A stretch of 64,000 bases of DNA from Plectrocnemia conspersa (lineage: Eukaryota; Arthropoda; Insecta; Trichoptera; Polycentropodidae), in assembly GCA_009617715.1 (NCBI GenBank), contig VTFK01000223.1, positions 496,001-560,000 of the forward strand. The letters are read 5' to 3'. Below, piece after piece: positions 24,440 to 35,803 of this stretch. The first letter of the stretch is position 1, and every line of letters begins with the position of its first letter. The position numbers were made by a program, and so were the translations under genes. The notes under the pieces were generated by a model. The model worked only from the letters and a program-made list of their open reading frames with translations, had not been told where the DNA came from and made no database searches.

Positions 24440-25140
24440 CATAGATTCGTAATCTTCTAAGAAGCGACTGTAGTAGGATGCGTAAGCAAAGTAATTAATT
24501 TGAACGAAACCCGCAACGTATGTTAGCGTATAGTGCTCTACACCGTTCCTTTATCACTGCCAGCCTGAGTAATCGTGACGTCTGCTAATATTGTTGTTAA
24601 ACACTTTTTTTCGACCCGGATTTTCCGCCCCTATATAACCTTAACGTTTTAACCGAACCCTTGATTTATTCGCCCACTACATCGGTGTTATAATTCCAAT
24701 GAGTAATTTATACTTGATTTAAGCAGCGCATAAGACGAGAGGGAGACCTCCTCGTTTAACGTTCGAACGACTCGCGACTTTCGACTTTTAATATACTACC
24801 ATTATAGTGAAAGCTCCAAAGAGCGAGTTCTACTTGTTGCTAAAGGTGCTGACTTGCCCGGGGGCCGATTGTTCACCTTAATTGGTTGAGGCGATGCGAT
24901 TTACGGTAGGAGAACGGAGAACGTTTCGATTATCCGCGAATGGTTTCGCGAGCTCTACCTTCGAAGTTGGGGGGCAAAATTTATGATGGGGCTCGTTGAT
25001 TGATAACGGCCTCACGGTTCACTTGAGTGGTTCCTCCATAATTAATGATTAACCGTTTGGCGGGAAATTATTCACAGGGTGGTTTTTACAGCAACCCCCA
25101 CGAAACGGTTCGTGTGGTCGGTAATTCAATAAGTAAACAG
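24440..25140. promoter_or_regulatory. large higher-complexity island with homeodomain and E2F-like motifs
   Basis: About 700 bp of non-repetitive, GC-richer DNA lacks any long frame. It includes taattaatgattaa near 25040-25052 and an exact TTTGGCGGGAAA (E2F-type) at 25056-25067, directly adjacent to each other. The lack of open frames together with high complexity argues for noncoding regulatory DNA rather than exon sequence. Confidence 0.35.
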
Positions 25141-25608
25141 ACAAACGCTTATATATCAGATTTTTAATATAGACTCTTTGATTTTTCCTTCTATATCTTT
25201 TAGGATCGTAATATATTGTACATTCAATATTATTTCAATTAAAATTTAGATAAACCATTTTTAGCTTTTCGTGTTTTTATTTGGTTTGTTATAGCAAAAA
25301 AACGTAAATTTTTTTTTATATAAAAATATATCGATGAAATTGTAATCCTGTTTTTTATGCGTCTATTTCGTACGCTTTATTTTTTTATATTTCTACATAT
25401 ATCATATATACATTATGTTATGCTATTTTTATTGAAAATGAATTTGTAAAATTTTCAGATTAATTGATACTTTAGAGATGTAACATATAACAGCGTAAGT
25501 TAACTTATTCTTTTTATTGCAATAATGATTGCTTGATGATAAAATGCTTTACTTTTTAAATATTTAAAAAAAAATCGGATTCCCGGATATATTCTAAAAT
25601 ACCGTCTT

Positions 25609-25746
25609 GTGAAATTTCTGTAAGGGAAATCGCTTGTGAAAATTGTAGCATGTTTGAATGCTGAAGATGAAATGTCTATACATTTCATCTTTAGCATCCA
25701 AATAGGCTACAATTTTCGCAAGCGATTTCCCTAATATAAATTTCGC
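25609..25746. repeat. 67-bp long-stem hairpin with 4-nt loop
   Basis: Arms 25609-25675 and 25680-25746 are near-perfect inverted copies separated by ctat. Over the inner 53 bp there are five mismatches, four of them transitions that could form G:U pairs if transcribed. The outer 14 bp has four more. It is longer than a usual insect pre-miRNA, which makes a hairpin-RNA (siRNA) source or a foldback MITE more plausible. No target duplication is seen at the edges. The 65-codon minus-strand frame over it is a shadow of the palindrome. Confidence 0.8.
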
Positions 25747-27530
25747 TATTGGAGATTGATTTCCGATCATTCTTATATTGGATGGAATATTACATATATT
25801 TTATCAATATCTCTTCAAATGTTTTTTAACAATGATTTTACTGGGCTATAATTACATTTATAATATTACATTTTTTTAAAATAATTCCAGGCTTGCGATT
25901 TTATATTATTGTTTAAACAATGATAAAAATCTACATATTATTCGATTAATAATAGTATTTTAAATTAATTATTTATAAATGCTGTCAAAATTTCTGACCA
26001 GTCATCAGGATTCTGAATTTAAATTGTCCCTACAAATTATACGCTTTTTAATGATGCTACTGAGGTTCAAGAGAAATCATATCTGTCGGTAATCATGTAG
26101 TAAATAAAAGATCCAGCAGTATGGAAAATGTATGGGTATTCGATTAGTAAGGGTTTTTTATACGTGATTTTGTAAAGAATATTTTTTTAATTTTAAAAAG
26201 CTGATTTAATTATTTTATATAACATTTTTTGCAATAATATTTTTATTTTCGTTTTAAGCTGCAATTTTTGCACTGTCATTTGAATTAAGTGTTTGCTCTG
26301 TTCATTCAAGTTAAATATGAACGAGAAGACTAATTAATACATGACATTAAGGTGGCAAATTATATGGATAGGGCATTTTATCACCAATCCCTTGCAAGTT
26401 TGATAATTTTATTTTCTACTGACACAACTTATTATTCTGGACTCACACTATAAAACAAATTATTATTTATTTATTTTAATAATTTATTTAGCTTAATAGC
26501 TAATCTTTACATCTAACAAATTTAGTAAACAAATATAAAAATATATAAAAAATACATAACAGAAAGAAAAAATAAAAATATACAATAATAAAGTCTTAAT
26601 ATTATAATTTATTTCTATATGTACGAAGGTGTTTTTTTATTCCATTTATGAAACCCGTTATGGGTAACAAAAAAGTTGTATTTACTAATAATACGTGTTG
26701 AAAAATACCTTAGAACATATTTTTAATATTGCCATTATTCCTCCTTTGATGTTTATCGTTCCCATAATTTTTAGACGAAGATTTTCCTCTTACTACTAGC
26801 TAGAGTTAAGTCTAGTTTAATATATGCCAAACGTAGTGTCAAATAAATATTCATTATGTCGATTTAGTTTATAACTATTGATTAGCCTATATTAGAGTAT
26901 ATTATATACTTTATTTTTACAGGAACCTAAATAAGCAAAGTAAATTATAATAATAAACCTTGATTATAATAAGTATCTGATAGCTTATCTTTGTATTTTT
27001 TAAGGTTACGCGATAAATGGGTATAAAGTTCTCCTTTGTACGATTATTTATTCAATGTTCTTATAATGGCTCGAATATCGGTGAACAAACCCTTCAATAT
27101 ATTTACAAGGAACACCTTAAGGGCGTCTACATCCGAAATCGAATAGCAAATTTCAATTTAGTACAATTTCGTCGCTTACAAATTGGCAGGCAATTTCGAA
27201 AATCGTTATGCCTAACACATTAATCATATCGTAACGCGTTTCCAATTTGGGAATCGCGTGATCTTCTGATTTATATTCAAAACCATATTTAATATGTTTC
27301 GGAGAAGGATAAGATTTGCAGATACAGTATCTAATAATGTATTTAAAGCTATTTGACGTCTGCTTTCCAAACATACTATCTTAGTTTAATTTTTTTCGAT
27401 TTTTTAAACATGTTATTCATAAAAAAATCTCTCTGGTTTGTATTACAACTTTTTTCATGCCGCCCCTGTCAAGCCTAATCTGAGTGTATTTTTCTCTTTT
27501 TTATATTTAATATTATAATATAAAATACAT
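25747..27530. other. AT-rich noncoding stretch
   Basis: I see no gene. The frames at 27017-27223 and 27153-27374 overlap on opposite strands and match nothing known. Positions 26460-26600 are A/T-rich and poly-A-like and could be the tail of an old non-LTR element, but I cannot show it. Confidence 0.45.
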
Positions 27531-27850
27531 TGCCCAGAGAAATGTAAATTCTCTTGTGGTGGAAATCGACGCCGCTTTACGGCCGCCGCGACGCCAATTT
27601 TATTCGTTCTTTCTCGGGGGTCCCCCTTTAAAATTTGAATGGGTCCGACCCTGTTGAACCTCCAACATTTTATGCATCATAAATTTTACAGCACGGTTTC
27701 ATTCAAAATGTCGCTGAAAAGACACGAAATCATATAGTGGTCGGAATGCCGTCGGGGATTTGCTGCCGTTAGATTTAGTAGCGCGGATCTCATTTCCAGC
27801 GTTGAATCGTGCACGTTTCATCTTGTATCGTAATTATATATTAAATCTAG
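27531..27850. promoter_or_regulatory. GC-rich island, possible regulatory DNA
   Basis: A compact GC-rich block (gacgccgctttacggccgcc and neighbours) sits in AT-rich flanks with no open frame of note. It contains Hox-like cataaa and ttttat sites. Regulatory identity is inferred from composition and isolation. Confidence 0.25.
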
Positions 27851-30458
27851 GGGTGAGTTTATTCTGTTAGTTTTTTTAAATAAATGTATAAACACATACA
27901 TAGAAAAACTTTCTAAATTTTATTTCGTTCCTCGTGTTGAATTCAAAATATATTGTTAAATAGTTTTTAATCAGTATTCTTGAAATATGTTCTTAAATAT
28001 AATAAATTGTTCTTCTATTTTGGTATAAACGTTAGCAATTAATTACATTACATGTACATATGTCTGTATTATATGTAATCGGTTATAATAAAAGGCCACC
28101 CTTAAAACATTCTTAAGTTCTAGTGTAATACATAATTTAACTAAAATTTATTTATCGGGTATTTTTTCCTGGTATTTTAATGTTATAAACAATTCCTCTT
28201 TTGCTTACAGATTGATTTACAATAATTATAAACTACCTAAAAGTTTTTTAAAGTATGGTATATTTAAAATAATTAAACGTATTCTTAAAATGTATTAAAT
28301 AAACATTTTTATTTACTTGGATTATTATGATGTAATATTATAATGTATTTATTAAGGTAATTTGATCTCTGTCTCTTTTTCGATTATGTTTCTTGAAAGC
28401 AAATATTAACGGAATAACAAGTAGAAAAGGATATTTCTATTCTATCATGCATATCGTACACTCCGTTTATGTCTCTTTTTTCATCAAATATTACCGGGGA
28501 TTTTCCTTCGTCATTCGTGCGCCCTTTTCTAACGTATAAAATGTCTCCGGGCACAAAAAAGACACAAAAGCACACTTCCGATCTAACCGCCGCATTTCAC
28601 TCGCTGAATATTAGACGAGATATCTCATAGTTTATCTCGTATGAAAATATCATGGGTGTAGGCTGCGCACGCCTTAAATCCCACAATGACAAATAGCTAC
28701 AAAATTTTTACCTCTGTCTGAAAATTCTGCTATCAAACTTTAACCCAAATTAACCAGGTTATACCTAAATAGACGCACAAAAAATATTTATTCCATGAAT
28801 GAATATGTTTTTTTTTTTATATTTTAAAACCAAATAGTTGTTTGTGTTATGTAGATTAACAATAATTAATTTTTCCACAGTGCCTATTTACCATTGCTTG
28901 GATGTCGCGATGAAAATTTGAACGTGCGTTCCGTGTCGAATTTGCTTTTAACCGAGTGAATTATTTTACGATCGTGCCGAAAGTATGTCGCGTTGTAGAT
29001 GAAGCCGATTACGGTGCGGTTAAATGGTTAAACGCTCGTTTATTTTATTTGAATGTCCTGGTTCAGTGGCGGCTCGTGCTAAAAAAATAACGCGAAACTT
29101 TTATTGAAATTTGAAATATTTTTCGATGTCTTTGTAACTTATTTATATTTCAAAATATCTGTATATATATATTATATATTATTTGCTAAAAAAATTGCGT
29201 TAAAATATTCACACGTTCGACTCAATGTGTCGAGATGTTAACGTTCACGTTATTGTTATATTTTATTTTACGCAAAATTCACGAATGTGAAATGTGTCAA
29301 CTGTCATTTTACTGTGTAATAACTTGACGTTCCAGTGTTTGTTTAACCCTTATCACTAGCGATCAAAATAAATTAAAATATGCGTGTTTATATTTATTTA
29401 TTTTTCAGGAATTTGCACCTATATTTTCCCTAAGAATCTCCGAGTTTTATAAAATTCCCAATGGTCATCTGCATCAACTAGTAGTGCAAAACCAACTTTT
29501 TATTTAAAACTTACTCGCAAATATATATACACATTTGTATTATATTATTGATTTTTTAGCTATTCATGTATATTCGCTATCATACACTCTAAGTATAATA
29601 TCAATACGACAGAGGGGAAAACGCTTTTCCAATTTTCCGCCGAGCTTCCAAGTCGCCGGATGAAGATAAAATTCTTTCAACTCCCGTCTATAGACACTTT
29701 TCCGTACAAAACATACTTTTTTCGCAACGTTTTGCCACATTTTTGATATTTAGAAAACGCTAGTTTATTCCCATTTTGTTTCTTTAGCCGCGAAAGCTCA
29801 TTTTCTAAAATAACGCACGCCTTTAAATCAACATCCATAAATCAAATTTAAAACTTCGAAAGGCGTTTTCGGTTTATATGCTGTACACAATTTTACATGT
29901 TGGTTTTTGCGTTGTGTAACTTTTGGCAAATTTATGTATACGTTATTCTTGCGGCAACTACCGTATAAATTCGTATTACGGACGGTGCGTAATATATTAG
30001 CGTATTTGTAATTTAACTTCAAATAAAAAAAAAGTGAGGAGTAAAAAAATATGTTTGCAATATATTAAACGTAATCTTTCACAAATTTGATTAATGTAAG
30101 TTGTTACAATCAGATTTAATTAAAATTGATAATCATAAATCATTTTTATTGATTTGAGTATTTATATAAAAATAGAACAAGGTTCTTCTTTCAAATAATA
30201 ATATTTTATGGTTATCACATCATAGGAAAAGTATAAGCATCTACACAAAAAACCTAAAAACTAGTGTTTCTAATTTGATTTAGGACATATATGTTATACG
30301 GTATATCTTATTTAAATAATATGTTTTTGGAAGCCACTTATAAAGCTACCACTTGATAATAAAACCATTATTTGAAAGTGATTTCAATTGGCATACTAAC
30401 AGAATATTAATATAATTTAAAACATTTTTCTTATGTTTATTATATATTGAAATACATG
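27851..30458. other. noncoding stretch with small islands
   Basis: I see no gene. GC-richer patches lie near 28380-28700, 28880-29060 and 29600-30000. Short minus frames at 28384-28575 and 29828-30022 lack motifs. A good isolated acceptor-like tract (tttatttatttttcag) ends at 29408 but has no convincing donor after it. Confidence 0.4.
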
Positions 30459-31102
30459 ATATATGAGCCGTTGATTTTGAAAGTGGGGCAAGTCCGTATT
30501 AGGTTATTGTTGGATAATTAATGGTTTGCGTTTGAACTGATTCTTTTCCAAAATATTTTGCATTGAGAGCATGGTCCCCTCTTCCTTTATACGTATAAAA
30601 CTTTTGCATACTAAATTTTTTGCTTCTTTGTTCTCTAAATAATATTTAAAACTGTGAAGTCCTTTACTATTTCCTGTAATTTCTCGGTCGCATTCTTCTC
30701 TTAGCGCACTTCTGTGTAAAATCATTTATATGTATATTTTGATTATTGCATTCTGAAAGACTCAGAATTAATTCAATTCATGCATCCTTGTTTATAGTGA
30801 CAATTTTTATTTCTAATTTTGTTTTTTCAGGAACAATTTTTCTTGTTATAGCATGGCGAGCTTTTCAATTTTTATTAAAATTATTTTATTTTGAGTGAAC
30901 TGGCCTCACTTTCAAAACCAACAAACAATTAATATAATTGACCAAAATAAAAAACTAGTAAAAAAATTACATTGTTTATAGTTATTATTGTGAATTGATT
31001 AAAAACAGGAATTTTAAGTTACTTTCTAAAGAAAATTAGGTGTAACTCTTTATTTTTTACAAAATAGATTTGCCCCATTTCCAAAATCAACGGCTCATAT
31101 AT
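30459..31102 (-). mobile_element. 644-bp TIR element, unknown family
   Basis: Left end atatgagccgttgattttga, then a mismatch-tolerant extension to ggggcaagtc (30459-30495), is an inverted copy of the right end at about 31066-31102. The inverted match is about 36 bp with three mismatches. TA dinucleotides occur at both edges, but the exact boundary is ambiguous (tata). A further copy of the inner TIR motif (actttcaaaacca) lies inside at about 30908-30922. A 73-codon frame is contained in it on the minus strand. Confidence 0.7.
30504..30725 (-). CDS. small open frame inside a TIR element, unrecognised
   Basis: The 73-residue frame is Lys/Glu-rich with a balanced, protein-like composition (contains REECDREITGNSKG and LENKEAKNLVC). 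It ends within about 10 bp of the element's left TIR. An in-frame stop lies immediately before its Met. It may be the remaining C-terminal part of the element's own protein, or chance. I recognise no domain and no DDE motif. Confidence 0.25.
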   Translation of the reverse strand: MILHRSALREECDREITGNSKGLHSFKYYLENKEAKNLVCKSFIRIKEEGTMLSMQNILEKNQFKRKPLIIQQ

Positions 31103-32138
31103 TGAATATATTTTGAAGACTAGATGGAAAATTCTCTACAAAACACAGATATTTAGTTATTTAAAAGTATCAGATTTTTAGAGATTTGCTTTTTAATTAA
31201 TAACACCTCTTCATATTTTTTTCACCTGGCCAAATGTCATTCTTAATCGCTAGGAATATTTTCTGTGAAATGCGTAGCATATTTTAAAATTTGTAAAACG
31301 GTTAATATTGGTTCTCAATATTTAGTAAATTTTATCATGTCTCGTATGTAATATAACTAAAGATATATTAAATATGTTTTTCAACTCTTTAAATGCTTAT
31401 TGAATTATAAGCATATAATAAATTAAATAAAAACTTATTAAAAACAAAGTAATTATTATGAATAAAGCAGTATAATTTAGTTCAAAAATTCATTATGAAG
31501 TTCCAAAACTTGACGTGGTGAAAAAAATTTAAATCCATATATAACGTAACATATTAATATTTTGTCAAGCCTTCTTTAGTATTTAATACTACGAAAAAAC
31601 GTAAAATTATAGAATTTATCAATGAGTTTTGGTCTAATTCATCGTGGCATATTCCTTCGATTGCTTTTATATTTTTTTTGTGAAAAAAATATATTTTACC
31701 TGTTTAGTTATTAGGAATATTCCAGGGCCAGTTCACGTAATTTTATTTACATTTTTAATTTTATTCTGAAACAGTCTTTACTGCATTGATAAAATTGATA
31801 AAAAAACATTACTGTTTTTTTTTCAGTTACAATCTGAATTTGAGTGCTTTTCTATCAAAGGGATAAAAAAAAACCCTGGACAATCTCATTTTCCCAAAGC
31901 TTTCACAGTTCCTTCGATAATGTTGATACCTTCCATTTCGGAATAAAATAAGCATTTTCAAATAATTTGGCTCTCTACATTTCGCAGTTTCTTAGACATT
32001 TTTTGCTACTTTAACAACAAACACCCTACCTGACCTTTATAAGTTGATTTTAATCTTAACACAGAACACTTTCTTAAACTGAAATATTTCATTCCTGTCG
32101 AGACACATTTCGTCGATCAATAGCGGTTTTTTGGCAGG
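31103..32138. other. AT-rich noncoding stretch
   Basis: I see no gene or repeat of note here. Confidence 0.5.
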
Positions 32139-32140
32139 TA

Positions 32141-33012
32141 GAGTACGCTCAAGATAAGAATGCCGGTTTATTATTGTGTGCGTGTACATGTATATGATAA
32201 GGAGAAGCGATGTAGCGTGTACTTCGTTGTCTCGCTTTCTCTTTTAAGGACAGTCGCTGATTCGTCAACGCTGGTATTCGTCATTAAAGTGCAGTGTGGC
32301 ACAAAAGTTCGATCTTCTCTAGTGATTTATTTAAAATAATTTTGTGTTGATATTGGTTTAACCCAGATATGCCCACTGTCCCATGGGTAGGTCACTAAAC
32401 TCGTGCCACTGTTTTTTTATTTATAAATGAAATTTTAAGAGAACAAAATATCTTGGGCATATCTGGGTTAATTGATATCAAGGCTTCAAATATACACTGT
32501 AAGTTATTCGTTCTCTTACCCGTGGATTAAAATATTTTAATTACTTTTCCAATAATCCGTACGTTGTTAGTTTTTTTACACTATTCTCTGTAAGGCTTAA
32601 AAAAGTTATTATTATTATCGTTGCGCCAATGATAATTTTTTAATTTATTCAATGGACTCTAATGATTTAATATAGTCGTCGAGCCATTAAACAATCTGCG
32701 AATAATTTCTTTCCTCATTTTGTATCTTTTTACTTTTGAAGAACAGCTAAAGACTTCATTATTTTTTTGACCAGTGAAAGATTTTGAATTTTGCAAATAT
32801 TTAATTAATGACAACAATGTCTGGTTTCTTCAATTATATAATATATTTTTAATTGTCCGTTGAAATTTCTAACTTAGCTCAGATGTATGTATGTTAAATA
32901 AACATATATTTTCTTTTAAAATAAAAAAAATAAATATTCTGAGCGAAATTGTTTTGAGCCACACAGTTCACGCACACAATATCAAACCGGAATTCTTATG
33001 CCGAGCGTACTC
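32141..33012. mobile_element. TA-flanked 872-bp TIR element, copy 2
   Basis: This is the same family and orientation as 10045-10906. TA flanks lie at 32139-32140 and 33013-33014, the TIR starts gagtacgctc, and the interior is collinear, including the inner inverted repeat around gatatgccca and gggcatatctggg. Substitutions and small indels separate the copies throughout, and its own TIRs match each other less well than those of copy 1. No transposase is encoded. Confidence 0.8.
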
Positions 33013-33014
33013 TA

Positions 33015-33704
33015 TATAAGCAAGTAACACTTTCCCTAAGCCACATATAATGGTGGTCTACCTTGTCTAATGTTTTGAAAATACTCAGTGGTAATACCTA
33101 CAGCAGTTTAACGCCCATCACGAGAGCATATTTGTAGTATTACTCAAATTTCATCGAGGGTAGTTATTTTTACATTTTATATATGACTATTTACTATAAA
33201 TATGAGTAAGATATATCTTAAATTCTTATGAGTTTGAGAAATGGTGCGTTTTTTTGTACTCTACTGTACATACAAAATATGTTTAATGTTATACTGCATC
33301 ATTAAACAAAAAAAATCGACTAAAAATTCATTACACGAATAACAGCTCTATTAACCAATTTAAACATATACATTACACCGTAATAAGTTAAAACGATACC
33401 GGTATTACGCACAAACTCATTCAATAAATAATATATTCGCATTAATTACGCTCGACGTGAATTATAAATAAGCTGAGCTACTATTTTAATAAAATTTACG
33501 ACCGTTGTAAAATGCTTTAGTTTTCTACTGATGCATGTTTAATATAATAAACTTTAACGCTGGCGAATAAAACACAACACGCCAATTGAATTATTTTTTA
33601 GAAGTGCAAATAAAACAGGCGAAATTATGCGAAATGCAAATTTTCCGGACGGCTTCCTCTAAATTAGGGACACGGCTAATTTCATCTTTTTGAGTATTAC
33701 TTGC
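33015..33704. other. AT-rich noncoding stretch with a small island
   Basis: I see no gene. An exact ATGCAAAT sits at 33634-33641 in a GC-richer patch (33600-33760) that leads into the spaced duplication below. Confidence 0.4.
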
Positions 33705-34031
33705 AGAAGCTTTATGTGTCAGTGCGACAAGGGTAAATTTTAATTGATTTTGTGTTAAACCACGGATTGAAATGCTGGGCTATGACCAAACGACACAAGG
33801 ACACATAATTAACACTTGTATAGTATTACGGTGTATATTTATATAGATTATTAAGTTAAAGAAGATTAACCACGAACTCTGTTAATTAATTGTGAAAATT
33901 TAAAAGCTACGCTTGTATAAACTATTTAACTGTAATATACAATTTCGTTATATAAATTCTAACGCTGCATATACTTTGATATGGGCTTCCTTTATGTGTC
34001 AGTTAGATAAAGGTATATTTTAATTGATTCC
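33705..34031 (+). repeat. spaced duplication of a 45-bp block, 280-bp offset
   Basis: Positions 33707-33751 and 33987-34031 align without gaps at a constant 280-bp offset. They share ctttatgtgtcagt, then a diverged middle, then attttaattgatt. The intervening sequence is unrelated. Like the pair at 14.3-14.6 kb, this could be a duplicated regulatory element or a pair of old repeat fragments. Confidence 0.65.
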
Positions 34032-34159
34032 GAATATTCGTTTTATTGCTCTGCGGAAATATTTAATAAAATGTTTCTCGTTTTAACTTCATTACATGCC
34101 GTGTATTATTTAATGGGCTTATGTGCAGCTCGGATGTTACAATAAACTAAGACTGAGAT

Positions 34160-34600
34160 AATATATTGCCCATAAAACGTACATTACCAGGTGAACCAGG
34201 CAGCGCGCCTTTTACCACACAGTTTAAAAGGTCAGGCCACTTTTCCTCGCGGTGTTATTAATAATTCCGGTTTCAATATAACGCACGCTTATAATAATAA
34301 TAAATCGGCCGTATATGGATAAGAAGGAAGGGCGAAATGAAAAAAATATATCATAATGATATGAATCCCGCATACAATAAATCATATGGGGCGTATCGCG
34401 AACGGGTCGATTGTTCGACGGGCGCATTTTTGTGTGTGCGAGTGTTGAGAACAACCGATTCATCATTTATCACACGGCTAATATATTACCTGTTGTGCGG
34501 GATATTCAAATATTTGGCTATTGTGTTATATTTTTCAGTTAGTTTATGGATAATATTGTATAACAAAGAAGGCGCTGAAACGATAAAATAAATTTAGCGA
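34160..34600. promoter_or_regulatory. higher-complexity island
   Basis: GC-richer sequence open on both strands (34224-34466 minus, 34337-34591 plus) with no recognisable protein features. It includes attaataattcc and taataataataaat homeodomain-like stretches. I infer possible regulatory DNA. Confidence 0.2.
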
Positions 34601-35160
34601 AGGACGTACGGTTTTATTATATTAGTTAATGCGCTAGGTTATTCTACTTTAAAAATCCATTAATATAATATATAGCCGAAAAACTAAGCTAAATATAATA
34701 TTAAATAACTTAATACTGGATTTCATATGAAATGAGTAATTTTTAATGAGATATTAAACACTGTATTTTTATTATTTTTATTCAAAATATGCTTTAATAA
34801 AAAAAATCTTTTGTATCTTAACAATGAATTAATAAATATCTCATTTGTATAAAATATAATAGTTAAATCCTAACAATGTATATATAAATATCCCTTTTGT
34901 ATATAAATATTGTTTATAAATATCTCATTTCAGCCATATTGTGTTTCAGTTTTAACAAAAATGAATACGTTAATCATGCATAAAGACTAAATATATAAAA
35001 AACAATTTTTACTACAAATAAGATATGGAAATGAAAAACACCTTTCAGGAAATAAATATTTTTTTATACATATAATATATTCTTAATGAGCTAAAGTAAC
35101 GCTGATTCAGTTAAGTTGTAGTCTAAAATATAACTGTAGAATTGTATTTTGTAGACTAAG
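34601..35160. other. AT-rich stretch with a weak two-unit repeat
   Basis: Positions about 34818-34856 and 34875-34915 resemble each other (taacaatg, then ataaatatc and ttttgtat). No gene is seen. Confidence 0.4.
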
Positions 35161-35224
35161 TGCTGGTTGTTGTCTCTCAGCTTCTCAGATGTATGCTCTC
35201 TGAGCTCGTCTGGTTGTCTGCCGT

Positions 35225-35357
35225 CTCGAATCGTGTGATCATCTATGATCTTGAATCGCTAGCTCGTTTCTCGACTCGAATCGCTTGATCGCCTCTCGAT
35301 TCGTGTCACTTGATTATCTGTGAACCTGTGGTCTCAAATTCCTTGATCATTTGACAA
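35225..35357 (+). repeat. 25-bp-period minisatellite
   Basis: Four adjacent units of exactly 25 bp (35225-35249, 35250-35274, 35275-35299, 35300-35324) share the pattern ctcgaatcg-ttgatc followed by a ctctcga-like end. A fifth unit follows an 8-bp break (35333-35357). The units are diverged. The surrounding 35161-35600 is also GC-richer (tctctcagcttctcag upstream) and could be part of a retroelement LTR, but no matching LTR partner is present. Confidence 0.7.
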
Positions 35358-35654
35358 TATGACAAACTGTCAGATATTTTTTACTCTTGATTCTTGACGT
35401 CTCTGGCGAATCATATATGCGGGTATTGGTGGGCCAATGTTTTTATAGTACATACGAGCTGTTAATTATTGTGCTAATGTACCACAATCTGCAATTAATA
35501 TGCAATTGTTGTATTGAGAATTCTCTTATTGTTATTAGGCCTTTTATAAGTTTGAAATGATCGTTTAAATGACTTGTAGCTGAGTGAATACCCTACACTA
35601 ATATGTAAGACTAGCTAGATTTTAAAAACCATCACAATATTTATCTGTGAGTTT

Positions 35655-35803
35655 ATGATGATCAAACGGAATTATATTTATATAATAATCACTAATTCCG
35701 ATCACCTAAACACGATAGAAATTTAAAAGTCCATATGAGATTCGAACCCAGGTCTTTCATGTCAATGGTCAGCGACTTAAGCAACACGTCTATCGTGCTG
35801 GTA
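35655..35803 (-). mobile_element. tRNA-derived SINE, minus-strand copy
   Basis: Read on the minus strand, it has a tRNA-like head with an exact B-box gggttcgaatc (35739-35749) preceded by agacgtgttgc and ending before catatggac. The body that follows shares tatcgtgt, gatcg and attattat with the copy at 46592-46745. The head and at least about 70 bp of body align between the two loci, so they are one family. The A-box is degenerate. The 3' tail is not clear. Confidence 0.7.

Noticed and set aside
25609..25746. Conventional microRNA precursor
   Set aside because: The stem is too long and too fully paired, and neither arm resembles a conserved insect miRNA I know. I reported it as a long hairpin instead.
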